The notes beneath the pieces were generated by a model. That model saw only the letters and a program-made list of their open reading frames with translations. It was not told the origin of the DNA and searched no databases. Shown here piece after piece: positions 24,407 through 36,161 of a stretch of 64,000 nt of DNA. The translations under genes were made by a program, and so were the position numbers. This stretch comes from Calonectria ilicicola (lineage: Eukaryota; Ascomycota; Sordariomycetes; Hypocreales; Nectriaceae), in assembly GCA_020809705.1 (NCBI GenBank), contig CP085826.1:4774001-4838000 (forward strand), written 5' to 3'. Within the stretch, counting starts at the first letter, position 1. The number at the start of each line of letters is the position of its first letter.

Positions 24407-25404
24407 CTAGTAGCCCTCGCTAGTGCTATTGCCGTTGTGGCCGGCCTGGGAACCGTACATGTAATTGGAGTCGGAAGCGTTTTCGACATTGTTAGAACCT
24501 TCGGCGTTGGAGAATTCGCCACCGACAGCGGAGCCCTCTCCCTTTTCGCCAGAAATCATGGCATTTGGCCAAGCAGGGTTCTCCAGGACTCTCTCTCGGT
24601 TGGACTGGTTTTGTTGCTGTACTCGTGTGTCAGGGGGGAACCTCTAGGGAAATTGCACAAGAAAAAAATCAAGCATACCTCGCGATACTTGGAGAGATAG
24701 ACCTTGAGGGCCTCGGCGTAGTTCTCGAAGCCCAAAGAAGTCATAGCAAAGAGAATGTCTTCGCCGTTAACCGTCTTTCGCTTCTCCTGTTGGCATTTCT
24801 CCGACGCTGTGCACATCCAATGGGTCAGCGTACTGCAGATGAGAGACATGGCTCGGGTCGGAGCGTGTAGCTATGGCGCTCACAGGGGCTAAAAGAGGAT
24901 AGAACAGGCGCAACTTACCCTCGCTGGTGATGAAGGAGATAAACTCGCTTACACACTCCTGCATGCATTCCTTCGCCTCCTTGGCGATCTTTGCGTTCTC
25001 GGGGAGCGCATTCTTCATGATTCGGGCGACTGGCGCAAAGTTTCGAATGTTAGCATCAATCTCATCAGCCTTATCAGCTCTTGAGGCGCCTCGCGCCTTG
25101 GGTGACTTGGTGGACGAATCGCAAGACATTGGACGACCAAATCTGCACGGCTGGCTGGCTTAGACGGACAGGCAGCTCGTGCAGAAAGAACGAACAAATC
25201 ACGATGGAGCATCATGGGAAAAGAAAACGACGTACCATTGGCTATAGGCAGCCACCTATCCTGCTCCTTTACGCCTTCGAACTCATAGCTCGGGGCGCCG
25301 CCGGCTTGTGGGTCTTGTTGTTGCTCATTCATTTGTGCTTCCTCGTCGGGTGACGGTGCACCTTGATCAACCTCCTTGGGAGGGGATTGGGGGGAATCCG
25401 ACAT
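24407..25404 (-). CDS. HAP3: CCAAT-binding factor subunit Hap3 / HapC (NF-YB), four exons
   Basis: Predicted 205 residues. With HapB and HapE this histone-fold subunit forms the CCAAT-binding complex, a general activator that also works with HapX in iron control. Exons: 25404-25236, 25029-24919, 24806-24679, 24616-24407; all joins close in frame. The NF-YB core is nearly complete at residues about 49-137: [18 protein letters not shown], then [18 protein letters not shown], then [19 protein letters not shown] and [14 protein letters not shown]. The N-terminus is Gln/Pro-rich and the C-terminus is Ser/Asn/Gly-rich without a domain. Intron 1 (25030-25235) contains an in-frame open stretch starting at an ATG at 25129, discussed in the findings. 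Confidence 0.95.
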
Positions 25405-28400
25405 ATTTGGCTACCTGCAGCGGCTGCTAGCGTCCGTGTAAAATCTTCGGGCTGGCACAGCTGGGCCTCGAGGTGATGTGTCCCCGAGCCACGTCGCAGA
25501 TGGTAGGGCTTGCAAGCGTCTGGGAGGGGTCCTCCAGCTGCAGTGCTGCGTCAATCCTGACTGCCGGCGAAGGATCTAAGTCGCTCACAGTCGTGGTCCC
25601 TGGCCCGGGGTTCTGGGGCTATGACGCTGGTCCTTGGGGGGGGGGGCTTGAGGGGTGTGTGCGTGGAAGACGAGGCGTGGTTGTTGTGGGTGAGGATAGG
25701 AAGAGCAGGCGGGGGAGGGGTGGGCCAGGCGGCGTCAGTCAAGAGAAGCGAAGATATTGGCCTGTCAGCGCGGGCATGCGCGCGTGTGTGAGAGTGTGCG
25801 TGGTGGCAGGGTGTGGCCGGATCGCACAACTTTTGAATGTTGGCAAGGCGAAAGAGGTGGTTTGTAGGCCAGAAATGGACTGAGAGGAGGGGCTGCTCTG
25901 GAGACAAGACACGAACGCTGACGCGCGAGCGTTGGCGCAGACTGGGGACGGCACGGGTTGGACGGGGGAGTGTCGCCGTGCCTCGTCTTGGTTAACGGGC
26001 CGGAGCGGCGGCGCGACTAGATGCGCAAACAATAGCTGGGGTGGGCTTGGGGAAGCTGGGTTACACGAGGTCGCAAGCGTCTCGTTCGCCAATGGGCTTA
26101 GGAAGGCTGCGAAATCGGGTCAGAATGTTGATCGACTTTTAGGCTGGCGGGGTGAGAGTTGAGAGGTGGAGGGTACAGGTAGAATATGGCGCAGAGAGGC
26201 GAGCTAAGCAAAGCGCGCAAAAATTGCAATGGAGTTTGGACAGAAGCGAGGAAGACAAAAACAATAGGGACCCCCCATCCGTCTCACGTTTGTTGTTGTG
26301 AGGCCGAGGGTTTGCGGGTTGCGTGCGGGTTGCGGACTGGGGTCTGAGAAGCGGGTACGGGGACGGGTGCAAGCAGGAGGCAAGGTACGCCGGCGCCGCG
26401 CAGAGCAAGGAAGCAGAGGCGCTCGCGGGACGCGAGAAAGAGAGAGGCTCGTACTCACAAGTCAGAAGACGCGATCGGGCGTCCAAAGAGGGTGTCTGAG
26501 TTGTTCGTCGAAATCGCAGCACCGTCTGGGAGGTGCATATGTGGAGTGTAATTCGACGTGGGGTTTGCAGGAGAGAAAGAAAGCAAGGCTTCAAGGTGCG
26601 GTCAAAATGGAAGGTCGTCGATCTGGCCGAGCAACAACCAACAGTTGAGTGTGCCCGCCACACGCCGCCCACGCGCTGAGCGGCCAGCGCTATAGCACCA
26701 TAGCGCCCCGAGCTGCCCAACCTTGCCAGCCCGGCTCAGCCTTCAGCACCTTTTTTTTTTATCGATAACGGCCGCGGGCTCTAAGCTGTATGAGGGCATA
26801 GCTAGGCGCTTACTGTGGAGCCAACACGTCCAAGTCCGCTCCTCGTCACAGTGAAAGCAAAACAACCCCGCAACAAGCGCTTTGAGAATCAACAATAGGT
26901 ACTTGACGTAGCCGTAGCAGGAGATACAAAGACCAGAAGGACGTATACACAATGATGATGGGGGTTCCAGACTTACCTTGGTCACACAGTACTTAATTGA
27001 GGGCAACCAGTTGGTTGCTAATCTCTCATGTTCCAAAATGGAAAACCCACCAGCGGAAGCCCCGAGGCAGAGCTAGACAGGGTCGTTTGCCAGCTCGCAA
27101 CAGCTACTGCCCAAGAAAGGCCTCGGCAGTTGTTTCTTTTCTTGATGCACTACAAAGAGTGCGAGCCTGGTGGCTTGCCGCAGACCAATATGCATGTTCC
27201 CATCCAGGAAGGGTTAAACTAAGAGAGCAGCAGGTGTTTCTAGCCGCTACAATGATGTGCCTAATCACTCCATCCGTATCCAGCTCACCACCCTCCCACA
27301 TCCACCAAGGCACTCACCCGGCCAGCAGTGACGGCGTCCGTCAGGACGGGACTGGGATGGTGGGCCAGGGTCGATGCTCATTAGGCAATGGCACATCCTT
27401 CTCCCCTCCTCGTGTCCCTGGCGTGGTACCGCCCTTGCCCACAAACAGGAACATGAGCGCGAAGAATGGGTAGGTCTGGTCGTGACTGCGGATGGTGAGT
27501 GGGCACAGTTCCAGCATGGCCAGGACCAAAGCCTAAGAGCAACCACCAGTGACAGCATCGCTCTCTCATTAGCCTGGCCCAAGTAGGAAATATCAAATAT
27601 TAACTTTGGAACTGGCCAAGTCGGATTCCATTCCACAGATGCACAACGGCTACCACTTTCACGACAGAAATTGATCGGGGCCTCAAGGGCCAGGCCAATT
27701 AGTCGGCTCAAGCCCAACGCCATGTTTTGTCCAAATACTCAAGCGAAGTCGCACACAAACCCATCAATTCTCTACCAACAGGCCAGCCCTGCATCGGCCA
27801 GAACCATGTGGCCGTACTCAGGCCCACCTGCAGAAGATGCACACATCAGCATCAAGCCACGAGGCGGCTGCCCGCAATGATCCCAGGCCAATCGACCGGC
27901 GCAGACGTCCTGACCCAACATGGCCTGATTGGCACTAGATACGCATGCTAACTCGGTTCGACGTCTTCAATAGTTACCACCTCAAAATTAGCCCTAACGT
28001 CCCGTCCCTACAGGTCTGCCCGAGATTACCTCATTTTACAAGTCGAAAATGTGCTCTGTCTTGAGATCACCATGCATATCACCATAATCCCACATCCCGT
28101 CCTTTTCACACGCATAAGGAGGGGGGGTACAGTTGTGATAGGGCCACAGCTGGGGCCAAAATTTGGTCCTGTAGCAACTCGAGACACGGCAAGCTTCATC
28201 CCGCGAGATAGTTGCTGCATCGCCATCGCCATGTTGCTCTTCATGATTGGAACCCAACTCATAAAGCGATGTCAATACCCCTCCGATCAGGCTAAGCCTC
28301 TCTTGTCGACGTACAGTCAGCACATGTAGGTAAGCCCGGGATGGGAGCTTGCTGACTCGACCCGAATGAGGCCGTCTTGTAATTCAGGGCATCCATAGAA

Positions 28401-29861
28401 AGCATGAAAAGAAACAAGCCAGTAAACATGTCAGAGAGACGATCTTCCTCGCCAATGCACAGAAAAGCCACAGAAAACGACGTCAACCATCACCAGCCAC
28501 CACTAAGTTCCCGATGAATCCAATCAACCCCCCCTTACATTGTGCACTGCAGAGGCATGCTGGTAATACGGCCATTAACCCCGCTGTTGGTTTGATCGAC
28601 TGGCGCTATCCAGTAGATCCCCGCTCCAGGAGGGAGCCCATACTCGTCCTACACATATCGGCCATGCCAGGATGCAGGGTTGGTCGGGCTCAAATACATG
28701 CTTCCAGAAGCCATGCCTCGGAAAGAATACAGTCATGCGCCCGATCCCACCTTGCAGTTGCTGCGAATCCATGTTACTCAGGGGCAGGAGGTGCAGTCGC
28801 AGCCACACAAGCCATGTCTGCCAGCCTCAAGCCATCTGTTTTGCATCGCCGGCCCAGTTCTTGCCCGATGGATTGGAACCTGAACGAACGACCCCCACAC
28901 AATAAAGAAAAGAAGAAAGAACATGAGTTACCGCGCGAGGGTTAAAACTAGGCACGTCATGCATGGTCATTCTCAAACCAAACGTACTCCGCATGCCGTC
29001 AGACTCGCCTCACCCCGATGCCAATCTGGTATTTCCAGCCTCAGCGAGCGAGGGAGGGGGTGGGTGTGATGGATGGAACAATGCCAGTTGTCCATCGCTC
29101 TATGTATCTGCGGCGCTCTTAGCCTTGCAAGCATCTCTCGTCCGCCCCGAAGATGCATGTTCCCATTGCGGCATAAAAGATAACAAGGTTTGTACACCGG
29201 TTGAGGTCCCAAACCTAACGTAGCCAAAGAAAATAGTATTCATTCTAGTTCCAATAGGGAGGCTCAAATACTGTCACCACATCTTGCCTCATCTTGTTGA
29301 GTCACGTTGGAATCCAGGCACCAACGAGCCTCAGGGAAAGCATTGATGCTAGGCTGACAGCTTATCGGTTTGAGGGCCGATTTTACAATCAGAGACACCC
29401 AAACCCCCGGCCCCCGTAGTCCTGTGGTGTGCTGCACGTCAAGGAGAGTTTGAAGTTTGGGGACTTTATGCGGTTGGGCATTGAGACGCCCTTGCCGCCA
29501 GGCCCCACTGCATCCAAAATGTACAACGCATCAACACCATCTTCTAGTCCTGTCCTGTCCTGTATGCATCACCGGGCAGATATGACATCAAGATACGGCT
29601 ATCCCATTGAAGTTCCGATTGAATGAAGGAGATTTCTTAGCGCCTCATGATCGCCTGCGGTGGGTCATCGAGAGCAGCCTCTTCGCTCTGCGCTCCGAAC
29701 TTGGACGGCCTTTGCATGGCATCCACGCTCGAGGCTGAATCTTTCACACCTACCACACATCAGACGAGCAGGGGGGTCGTGAGACCGGATGAACAGGGGA
29801 ATTCCACGCTAAAAAAAAACAAATGCAATTTTTTCTCTTCGTTTTGACTTCGTAAAGGTCA
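25405..29861. other. 4.5-kb stretch without a supported gene
   Basis: Lies between the HAP3 start and the prefoldin stop. The first 1.3 kb is GC-rich and is probably the HAP3 promoter and leader. A T-run followed by a change in composition occurs near 26750. I see no open frame with known homology. A short protein-like frame on the minus strand at 27341-27538 is listed separately. No tRNA or transposase was found by eye. Confidence 0.5.
27341..27538 (-). other. Possible isolated coding exon, low confidence
   Basis: After a CTTAG acceptor-like site at about 27539, 65 codons run to a TGA with ordinary fungal coding usage. They give a hydrophobic helix (YPFFALMFLFVG) and a Pro-rich tail ending IPVPS. 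No convincing upstream exon or start codon could be joined; the only internal ATG near the start is at about 27520. It could be the last exon of a small membrane protein or chance. Confidence 0.2.
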
Positions 29862-30481
29862 TTATTGCTGTACTACCTGCACATTGTTCTTTTTCTATCA
29901 AGATGTCAGCATCTTTCAGCTAGGCAGGGGGGCGTTGACGACAGCTTACCTTCCACTTCTCCAAATCGTCTTGCTTCGTCTTGTATTGCTTTACAAGATC
30001 ATCCAGAACTTTTCTCAGGCCATCTTGGTTTGTCTTGAGAGCAGGCACAACGTCCTGGACGGTCCTTTCCACCAGCACACCATTAATAAGACGGAAGCAT
30101 TTTCGGTCTCCAGCCAAGGGCTCCAGAGTCTCTAGAACAAGCCTTCAAAAGTCAGAATGAGCGGTGTAAAATGCCCCAAAGCGGTGAGATTGTGAAATAT
30201 GGCATGGTAGAGGTATGCGTAGTAGCCACTACGACGTCGCGGAGGTGTTCCGGATGATGCATTCATGGGAAGGGCTGATAAGCGAGGTCTGTACATACTT
30301 GTGCTCTTCAGCCTCCTGCTCGATATCGCCAATCTTTTGAGCGATTTGCTGAAGTGTGTTCTTGTAGTTTGTATAGGCTGTCTGAAGGTCTGGAATTTGA
30401 GGTAAGCTTTGGAGCTGGATGGTCGGGGCCGGGATCGGACTCACCCTGCTGCTTCTTAGCAGGAACCTGCTGTGAGGACAT
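29862..30481 (-). CDS. GIM4: Prefoldin subunit 2 (Gim4), four exons
   Basis: Predicted 117 residues. Prefoldin is a hexameric cytosolic chaperone that passes unfolded actin and tubulin to the CCT chaperonin; subunit 2 is a beta-type subunit. Exons: 30481-30445, 30389-30299, 30142-29950, 29894-29862, all closing in frame. The protein has an N-terminal coiled coil (YTNYKNTLQQIAQKIGDIEQ), the central hairpin (DRKCFRLINGVLVERTV, then DVVPALKTN) and a second coiled coil (GLRKVLDDLVKQYKTKQDDL). The last exon codes only KKNNVQVVQQ, the usual end for this subunit. Length matches the yeast protein (about 110). It diverges from CMC2 with 304 bases between start codons. Confidence 0.95.
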
Positions 30482-30785
30482 GGCTTCAAGCTGTAGGGAA
30501 ACCCCGGCACAGGAGTGGTGGTGTTGGTGGCGGCGGGCTGTCCGCGAGGTCTTCTGCCTTGATGTTTGGAGGGGATTCAAAGTTGATGATGGCTGCCCCT
30601 CCAAATGCCAAATCGACGCCTGCGAGTCCCTGACGCTGTGTGGACAGCGTCGCTAACCTTGCACGTGGTCCGAGCGTTTCGAGGCACTACCCACTACTCA
30701 CTCCATCCAGTCAACATCCAGTTGATTTCTTCGTCGAACATCTTAAGATCAGGCAATTAATTCGTCTGCCCACCTCGTTACAGCC

Positions 30786-31092
30786 ATGCATCCCCATCTC
30801 CATACCAAAAACGCTCTAGGTAACTATTCCGCTTGTAATGCGCCCATTCTTCACGACTAATCCATTCCTCCTTTTTTCTTTTTTTCCAGCGTGCGAGGAT
30901 GTAATTGCCGTTCTCGAAGAGTGTCACGCCAAAGGCTTCATGCACAAAGCTGTCGGCAACTGCAATGATGCAAAGGACAAAGTCAATGACTGCCTTCGCG
31001 CCCAGCGATCCTTGACCCAAGCCGACAACCGAGCCATTGCCAAGGCAAAGCGCGACAAGATCAAGGAGGCACAGAAGGAATTGGGTCTATAA
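30786..31092 (+). CDS. CMC2: COX assembly mitochondrial protein Cmc2, two exons
   Basis: Predicted 78 residues. Cmc2 is a small intermembrane-space protein needed for cytochrome c oxidase assembly, and it is imported through the Mia40 relay. Exons 30786-30819 and 30890-31092 join in frame. It has the twin CX9C pattern: Cys13 to Cys23 ([11 protein letters not shown]) and a second pair in [11 protein letters not shown]. The N-terminus [17 protein letters not shown] is typical for the family. The C-terminus is a charged helix. It shares a divergent promoter with prefoldin 2 and converges on the TMEM14 gene. Confidence 0.94.
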
Positions 31093-31374
31093 GCCCGCAG
31101 ATTTGGGAAATCCTACAACAGACCACGAGGCTCACGAAACGACGATTGTTGAACATATTCATATTTACGAACCGACCGGGCATCGATCGATTCCGATTCT
31201 GTAAATTACATGGCTGGCGTTTATGGGAGAGCTGGGCGTGGTTATGGGAACACCCATTCGACATGGCGGCGGAATTGTAACGATCTCCAATCCATTGTAC
31301 AATTATGAAACAAACGATTTTGAATTCAAGGTTATTTATTACCCTAGCCATCTACTCCAGGTGCGCCCTTGCAC

Positions 31375-31825
31375 CTATCGACGAATAGCGGTGCCAAAAG
31401 TGAACAGGCCAATAGACGAGATGACGCTCAAGACAATGGGAACAGGCTTCCTTAGGCGAATAGCACGGGGGAAGGCTGAGCCGGCAAGGACAATCGAAGC
31501 AAGGAGGCAGAGCTCAATGCCATAAGGTTGCTTATTCTGGATGCGATACCCTCCCAGGGCGTCTAGGAATAAATCAGTGGTTGTGTTGGCGCAGGTCAGC
31601 AGGAGGACATACACAGAAGACCAACACCGCAGCCGGCAATGATGGAAGGCAGCGAACGGGTGCGCGCATATCCCATAATACCACCGCTCGTGGTCAGAGC
31701 GCCCAGGATATAGGCAATGGTCTGGAGAGTGGTTGTGTCGGCCTGTAGAAGGTTCATAAGCTTCAGCTTCGACTTGAGCGCAGAGCGGGCGCAAGGGTCC
31801 CCGCTGGGGATTCGGGACCTACCAT
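31375..31825 (-). CDS. TMEM14 family small membrane protein, three exons, first exon only ATG
   Basis: Predicted 106 residues with three or four hydrophobic segments and Gly-rich turns (ILGALTTSGGIMGYARTRS, then AGCGVGLLYALGGYRI). This is the TMEM14/UPF0136 pattern; animal members sit in mitochondrial membranes and one affects heme synthesis, but the fungal role is unclear. Exons: 31825-31823 (ATG alone), 31742-31613, 31562-31375. The ATG is followed directly by GTAGGT, and the next exon begins GCCGAC, giving MADTTTLQ. The other joins restore LLYALGGYRIQNKQPYG. No other in-frame ATG precedes the first membrane segment, which supports the start-codon-only exon. The 3' end converges on CMC2, 282 bases away. 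Confidence 0.85.
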
Positions 31826-32908
31826 TTTGATGATATTGTGCCTGATATCAATTCGGATTCAATGAAACCGTGAGGGCTTACGATGCTTCGACGTGGTCAA
31901 TAAATAACTAGGCTCGCTCCTCGCGTTTAGGTACTTGCCAAGGACCGAAACAGCTCGCTCGGTCTTCGGATGAACCAAAGAATGCTACTCCATTCAACGC
32001 GGTTCTGCGTACTGATTGGCTGATGCGGATAGCTTAAACCGGCCCCCGTTGGTGGGGAAAACCCCAGTTCCGAAGAAGACACCTAGAGACCATTCCGAAC
32101 CAATGTTCTTTTTCATATGTGGCTGGACTTCTCATTGGCTCTAGAATACTCCCTTTGCAAGGTGAATCCTGATTTGATACACTGATCACTTCTTTTTTTT
32201 TTTTTTTTGCAAGGGATAAGAGATGGCAGCCGTATTTACAAAGTATGTTTGTCAGAATACAGTAGCTTACTCAGGCAAATACTGTCATGCCAAAATCCCA
32301 GTGAGAGTCTGGAATCTTAATCACCACTATCTTGATTTCCCCAGGAGAAGAATTCCCGATTTTGTGATTGCATAGGCGGAAGAACCTATGGATTGGTTCT
32401 GTGTGTCCATCCCCAATTTGATATCAACGTTTAAACTAACTGGCACAAGTAGCGTCGTCAGTGTCCACTGGTGGAATAGTTGACAGTCAATCGTTTCCAA
32501 TCCGGCTACCAGAACAAAATAAAAGAAACTAGAGAATTGATGTATTCTCGGGGTAAGAGATTTCTCGCCTCAATATCTCGTCTCTTCGTGTGCCCGTCCT
32601 GTAGCTCGCTTCCGCTTGGCGTGAGTACATCCCGCAAGCACTTGGACCATGGACGGCCTTGAGTACGTCAAGGCTCCACACTGCATTAGCCTTCCACCAA
32701 TCACATCGCGCAGCGCACAAGGAGCTTTCGTGTCCATCTGGAGCTATGAGTGCGCGCGCATGCAACGCAACGTCCTGGACCATCAACCATCAACCGACGC
32801 TCACACTCGATTCCCTTGGCCGACCTTCGCAATCGCCACGTCAAGAGCTGCCCCCGCCTACTTCCGATAGAACTGAATATCTCACACAAAATCCCACAAA
32901 TCTCAGCC
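31826..32908. other. Divergent upstream region of the TMEM14 and OST2 genes
   Basis: 1083 bases between two start codons. A T16-type run lies near 32190-32210. Several short open frames occur, but none looks like a protein I can support. Confidence 0.5.
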
Positions 32909-33531
32909 ATGGCTCCCAAGAAGAACGCCCGCGAGCCCACTCCCTCCGCTCCCTCGACCACCCAAGCCAGCACCACGGCTCCCGCCTCTGCTCCTGCTCC
33001 CACCCCGTCGAAGCCCAAGAATAGCCCTGCCAACTGGGACAAGGTTCTGCAAAACATCTACGAATACTACACGAAGGAGACCCCACAGCGCACCAAGCTC
33101 ATCGATGTGTTCCTCGTCTTCCTCGTCGCCGTCGGAGTCCTCCAATTCGTCTACTGTGTTCTCGCCGGAAACTACGTACGATCTATACGGGGATGCCACC
33201 TTGAGGTTCTTTGGTTGCTAATTAGTTATTCAGCCTTTCAATGCTTTCCTGTCCGGATTCTCAGCCACCGTTGGACAATTTGTCTTGACAAGTAGGTACA
33301 GAAGTGTCTTGCTGCAGGAACCAGAGGCTGACCATGCACCAGTTTCATTGCGCATCCAAACCAACTCTGCAAACAAGAGCGAATTCCCCGAAGTTTCACC
33401 AGAGAGGTAAAGCACACCTATTGATATTCAAAGCCAATTCGCACTTATACTGACCTACTTCCAGAGCGTTTGCCGATTTCGTCGTCTGCAGCCTCATCCT
33501 TCACTTCTTCTGCGTCAACTTCATTAACTAA
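32909..33531 (+). CDS. OST2: Oligosaccharyltransferase subunit Ost2 (DAD1), four exons
   Basis: Predicted 151 residues. Ost2/DAD1 is an essential small membrane subunit of the ER complex that transfers the lipid-linked glycan to Asn residues. Exons: 32909-33175, 33234-33291, 33343-33406, 33465-33531. The first about 45 residues are Ala/Pro/Thr/Ser-rich and cytosolic, longer than in yeast. The family core follows: a helix after [18 protein letters not shown], a membrane segment ([17 protein letters not shown]), the conserved [25 protein letters not shown] and the C-terminal [20 protein letters not shown]. All joins close in frame. It converges on GRH1, with 202 bases between stops. Confidence 0.95.
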
Positions 33532-33733
33532 AGGATGAAGAACATCAAGAAACCACAAACAGACAAGGTGCCTGTCAAAGGCCAGGGAAAAGATTTCTTA
33601 TCGGGAAACGTGGAACCCATAAGCAGTGTACAGTACAGTTCATGATACGTTTGCGAAAAGTCGGCTAGCGCAGTGCGAGAATAGATCAGGCCAATTGGGG
33701 GAATCATTCATATAAACTATCTCGTGACATGAT

Positions 33734-34873
33734 TTATTCGTCGTCGTCGTCATCTTCGTCTGAGTCCTCATCCTCGCTTTCGGCCTCCGCCTTGGGTGGT
33801 GCTGCTTTTGGCGGTCCACCAGCTTTTGGAGGTGGTGGGACCCCAGCTCCCTTACTTACAGGAGCATTGTCTAGACTCCGGCTTTTTTCTTCCTCCTCCT
33901 TGAAATAATCATCCATCAACGGGTTTGTGCTGTGACCATGACGTTCCTTCTTTTTCCCACCTTTCGGCGGTCCTCCGGCTGGAGGTGCCCCAATCATTTG
34001 CGCAGGTACCAAGTATTCTCCAGGTGGAGGGGGGGAGGTTGTCCCCGAAGCTGCAGGCACGAAAACGCTGTCGCTCTTCTCATTCAGAGCACCATCAAAC
34101 ATGGTCTCTCCAGGTGCGTCCACAGGTTCGCTCAAGGGGGCTGGTAGCCGGTGCAAAGCTCCATAACCTAGCACACAGCCAAGTGCACCTTGGCCACCCC
34201 AATCCCGGCTTGGCTGAATAGTGACCTCTCTCGTAACGTTGTATTCGTTGTTGTAAACGTAGAGTCGCATCGGTCGACCAATAAAGTCTTCCACAAGCTC
34301 ACCCAGCCCACTTTCTCCATAGAGTGCTCCCTCGGGGCTGCCCAAGATATAGTCGCTGTATGGGAGGAGACCGGCGACGTCGGCAGGAGAGTTGGCGGGT
34401 ACATCAAGAACATGCCAGATGTTGGCGGCGAGGGAGAGCGGAGAGTACTGAAGAGAGAGACCAAGTGATGCAGTGTCGGCCGGGATGGGAACATGCATTT
34501 CCCTCGTTCTTTGGCCCTAGCTTTGTATTAGAAGCTGGCCATTTAACTCGCCAATATTCTCCATACCTTTGCGTTCCATAGTCCCAAAGTGACGGTGCCT
34601 CCAGCGCAGTTCCTCACTTCTTGCGCAAACAGAGCGGGCTCAGGATCGTCCTAGGAGGAGGGTTAGCGGGGACGCTACAAGCTAGCAGTAGCTCCAAAGG
34701 CATACAATAGGGCGCCCGTTGATTCCGACGATAAAATCAAACCAGGGCTCGATTGCCACTTCCATGTTGGTGTTCCTCAGAACCTGGAACCCAAAGGAAC
34801 CCCGTTCCTGTTGCCTCTGCTGCGGGGCATCGCCGTCGAGGCGGGAGATGAAGCGATTTAGCGCATTGAACAT
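33734..34873 (-). CDS. GRH1: Golgi reassembly stacking protein GRASP / Grh1, three exons
   Basis: Predicted 344 residues. GRASP proteins sit on early Golgi and ER-exit membranes, tether membranes and take part in unconventional secretion. Exons 34873-34706, 34650-34567, 34516-33734, all phase 0. Two PDZ-like domains are visible: about residues 25-95 (SFGFQVLRN, then EPWFDFIVGINGRPI) and 100-195 (LGLSLQYSP, ILGSPEGALYGESGLGEL, RLYVYNNEYNVTREVTI). The N-terminus MFNALNRFISRLDG can form an amphipathic helix; the second residue is Phe, so the myristoylation seen in animal GRASPs is not expected, as in yeast Grh1. The C-terminal third is Pro/Gly-rich and ends in an acidic run. It diverges from TGS1, 368 bases away. 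Confidence 0.94.
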
Positions 34874-35241
34874 GGTTGCCACAGCCGAGACCGGATAGTT
34901 CGTTGCCGGTCTATAATGGCTTCTGTTGGTGTAAAGAGAGTTCTAAAGTCTGTGGACGAACAAAGTCGTCTTGCGTCAGAAGATGGAGGGAGCTCAGCAA
35001 CGTGGAGCAGCAAGCTGTCACCATGACAGCCTTGCAGCTCCCTTCCATACGTCAGGGCGCTAGACAGGGTTTGTGGAGGGAGAGTGTGGGGCCGCCTCTC
35101 AGCCTCGTCTTGAATTTCAACCACGCCTAGTTCCTTCTCACCAAGAGACGGACTGCGCTGCGCCTTATCCAGACCCAAACCCAGTCAAGAATGATCATTT
35201 ACTCGTAAAGTACAGAACATTATCCTCCGAGGCGCGCAGTC

Positions 35242-36161
35242 ATGGGGAGCTTAGGCGCGTCCGGCGCGACGGAATCGACCGACTTCTTCATGAAGCCGGC
35301 CGAGACACTGCCTCTTACCGATGAGTGCCACCACTATCAAGGAAAGCATGAAGTACCTTGGGATATTCAAAAGTGAGAGACGCAGCCTTTTTTGACCTTT
35401 TTAAAAAGACTTTCTAACATGTATTTTAGGTACTTTGCTCAGAGATACTCAATTTTCTCACTCTACGATGACGGCGTGTGCATGACCGATGATGCCTGGT
35501 TTGGGGTGACGCCGGAGCCTGTCGCAAAGTAAATTGCCTTCATTGCTGCAGTTGTTTCCCATGCTAATGTATTCTCAGTCAAGTTGCCGTTGACATGTCC
35601 GGAGCTGATGAACAAAAACACATCCTCATTGATGTTTTTGGGGGTGCAGGCGGAAACAGCATTGCATTTGCCGTCTCTGGCCGCTGGAGTCGCGTCATCT
35701 CCATCGAGCGCGATGCCTCCACACTAGCATGCGCCCAGAACAACGCTGAGATTTACGGCGTAGAATCAGGCATCATCACCTGGATCCATGGCGACAGTTT
35801 TCAATTTGTGGACAAACTAGTCAACCATCCTGAAGAGCTGCACCCAGATCTAAGGCTAGACTTGGACGCCACGGTCATTTTTGCAAGCCCTCCATGGGGT
35901 GGTCCCGGTTACCGTACAGATGAAGTTTTCGACCTGTCTAACATGCAGCCTTACAATCTGGCCGATTTGCACAACGCGTACAAACGACTGGACCATGCCC
36001 TTTTCTTACCACGGACAAGCGATATCCGCCAGATCGCAAAACTAGCACCCTCGGACCAGAAGATTGAAGTAGTCCAGTATTGTATGGAAGGCGCAAGCAA
36101 AGCCATGGTGGCTTATTTGCCCGGCAACTATTCAGATGCTTCCAAGAATGGGGCCCCTTGA
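35242..36161 (+). CDS. TGS1: Trimethylguanosine synthase Tgs1, three exons
   Basis: Predicted 270 residues. Tgs1 uses S-adenosylmethionine to convert the m7G cap of snRNAs and snoRNAs to the trimethylated form in the nucleus or nucleolus. Exons 35242-35372, 35430-35528 and 35579-36161 join in frame. The N-terminal family block (LPLTDECHHYQGKHEVPWDIQ, TDDAWFGVTPEPVAN) is intact. Methyltransferase motif I is DVFGGAGGN near residue 95, and the catalytic SPPWGGPGY motif lies at about 170-178. The length is somewhat shorter than yeast Tgs1, with the missing part at the basic C-terminus. The ATG at 35242 is chosen because it precedes the conserved N-terminal block. Confidence 0.95.

Noticed and set aside
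26139..26720. 193-codon minus-strand frame upstream of HAP3.
   Set aside because: Lies in the GC-rich HAP3 upstream region, Ser/Arg/Leu/Cys-rich composition with no domain; probably part of the leader or promoter.
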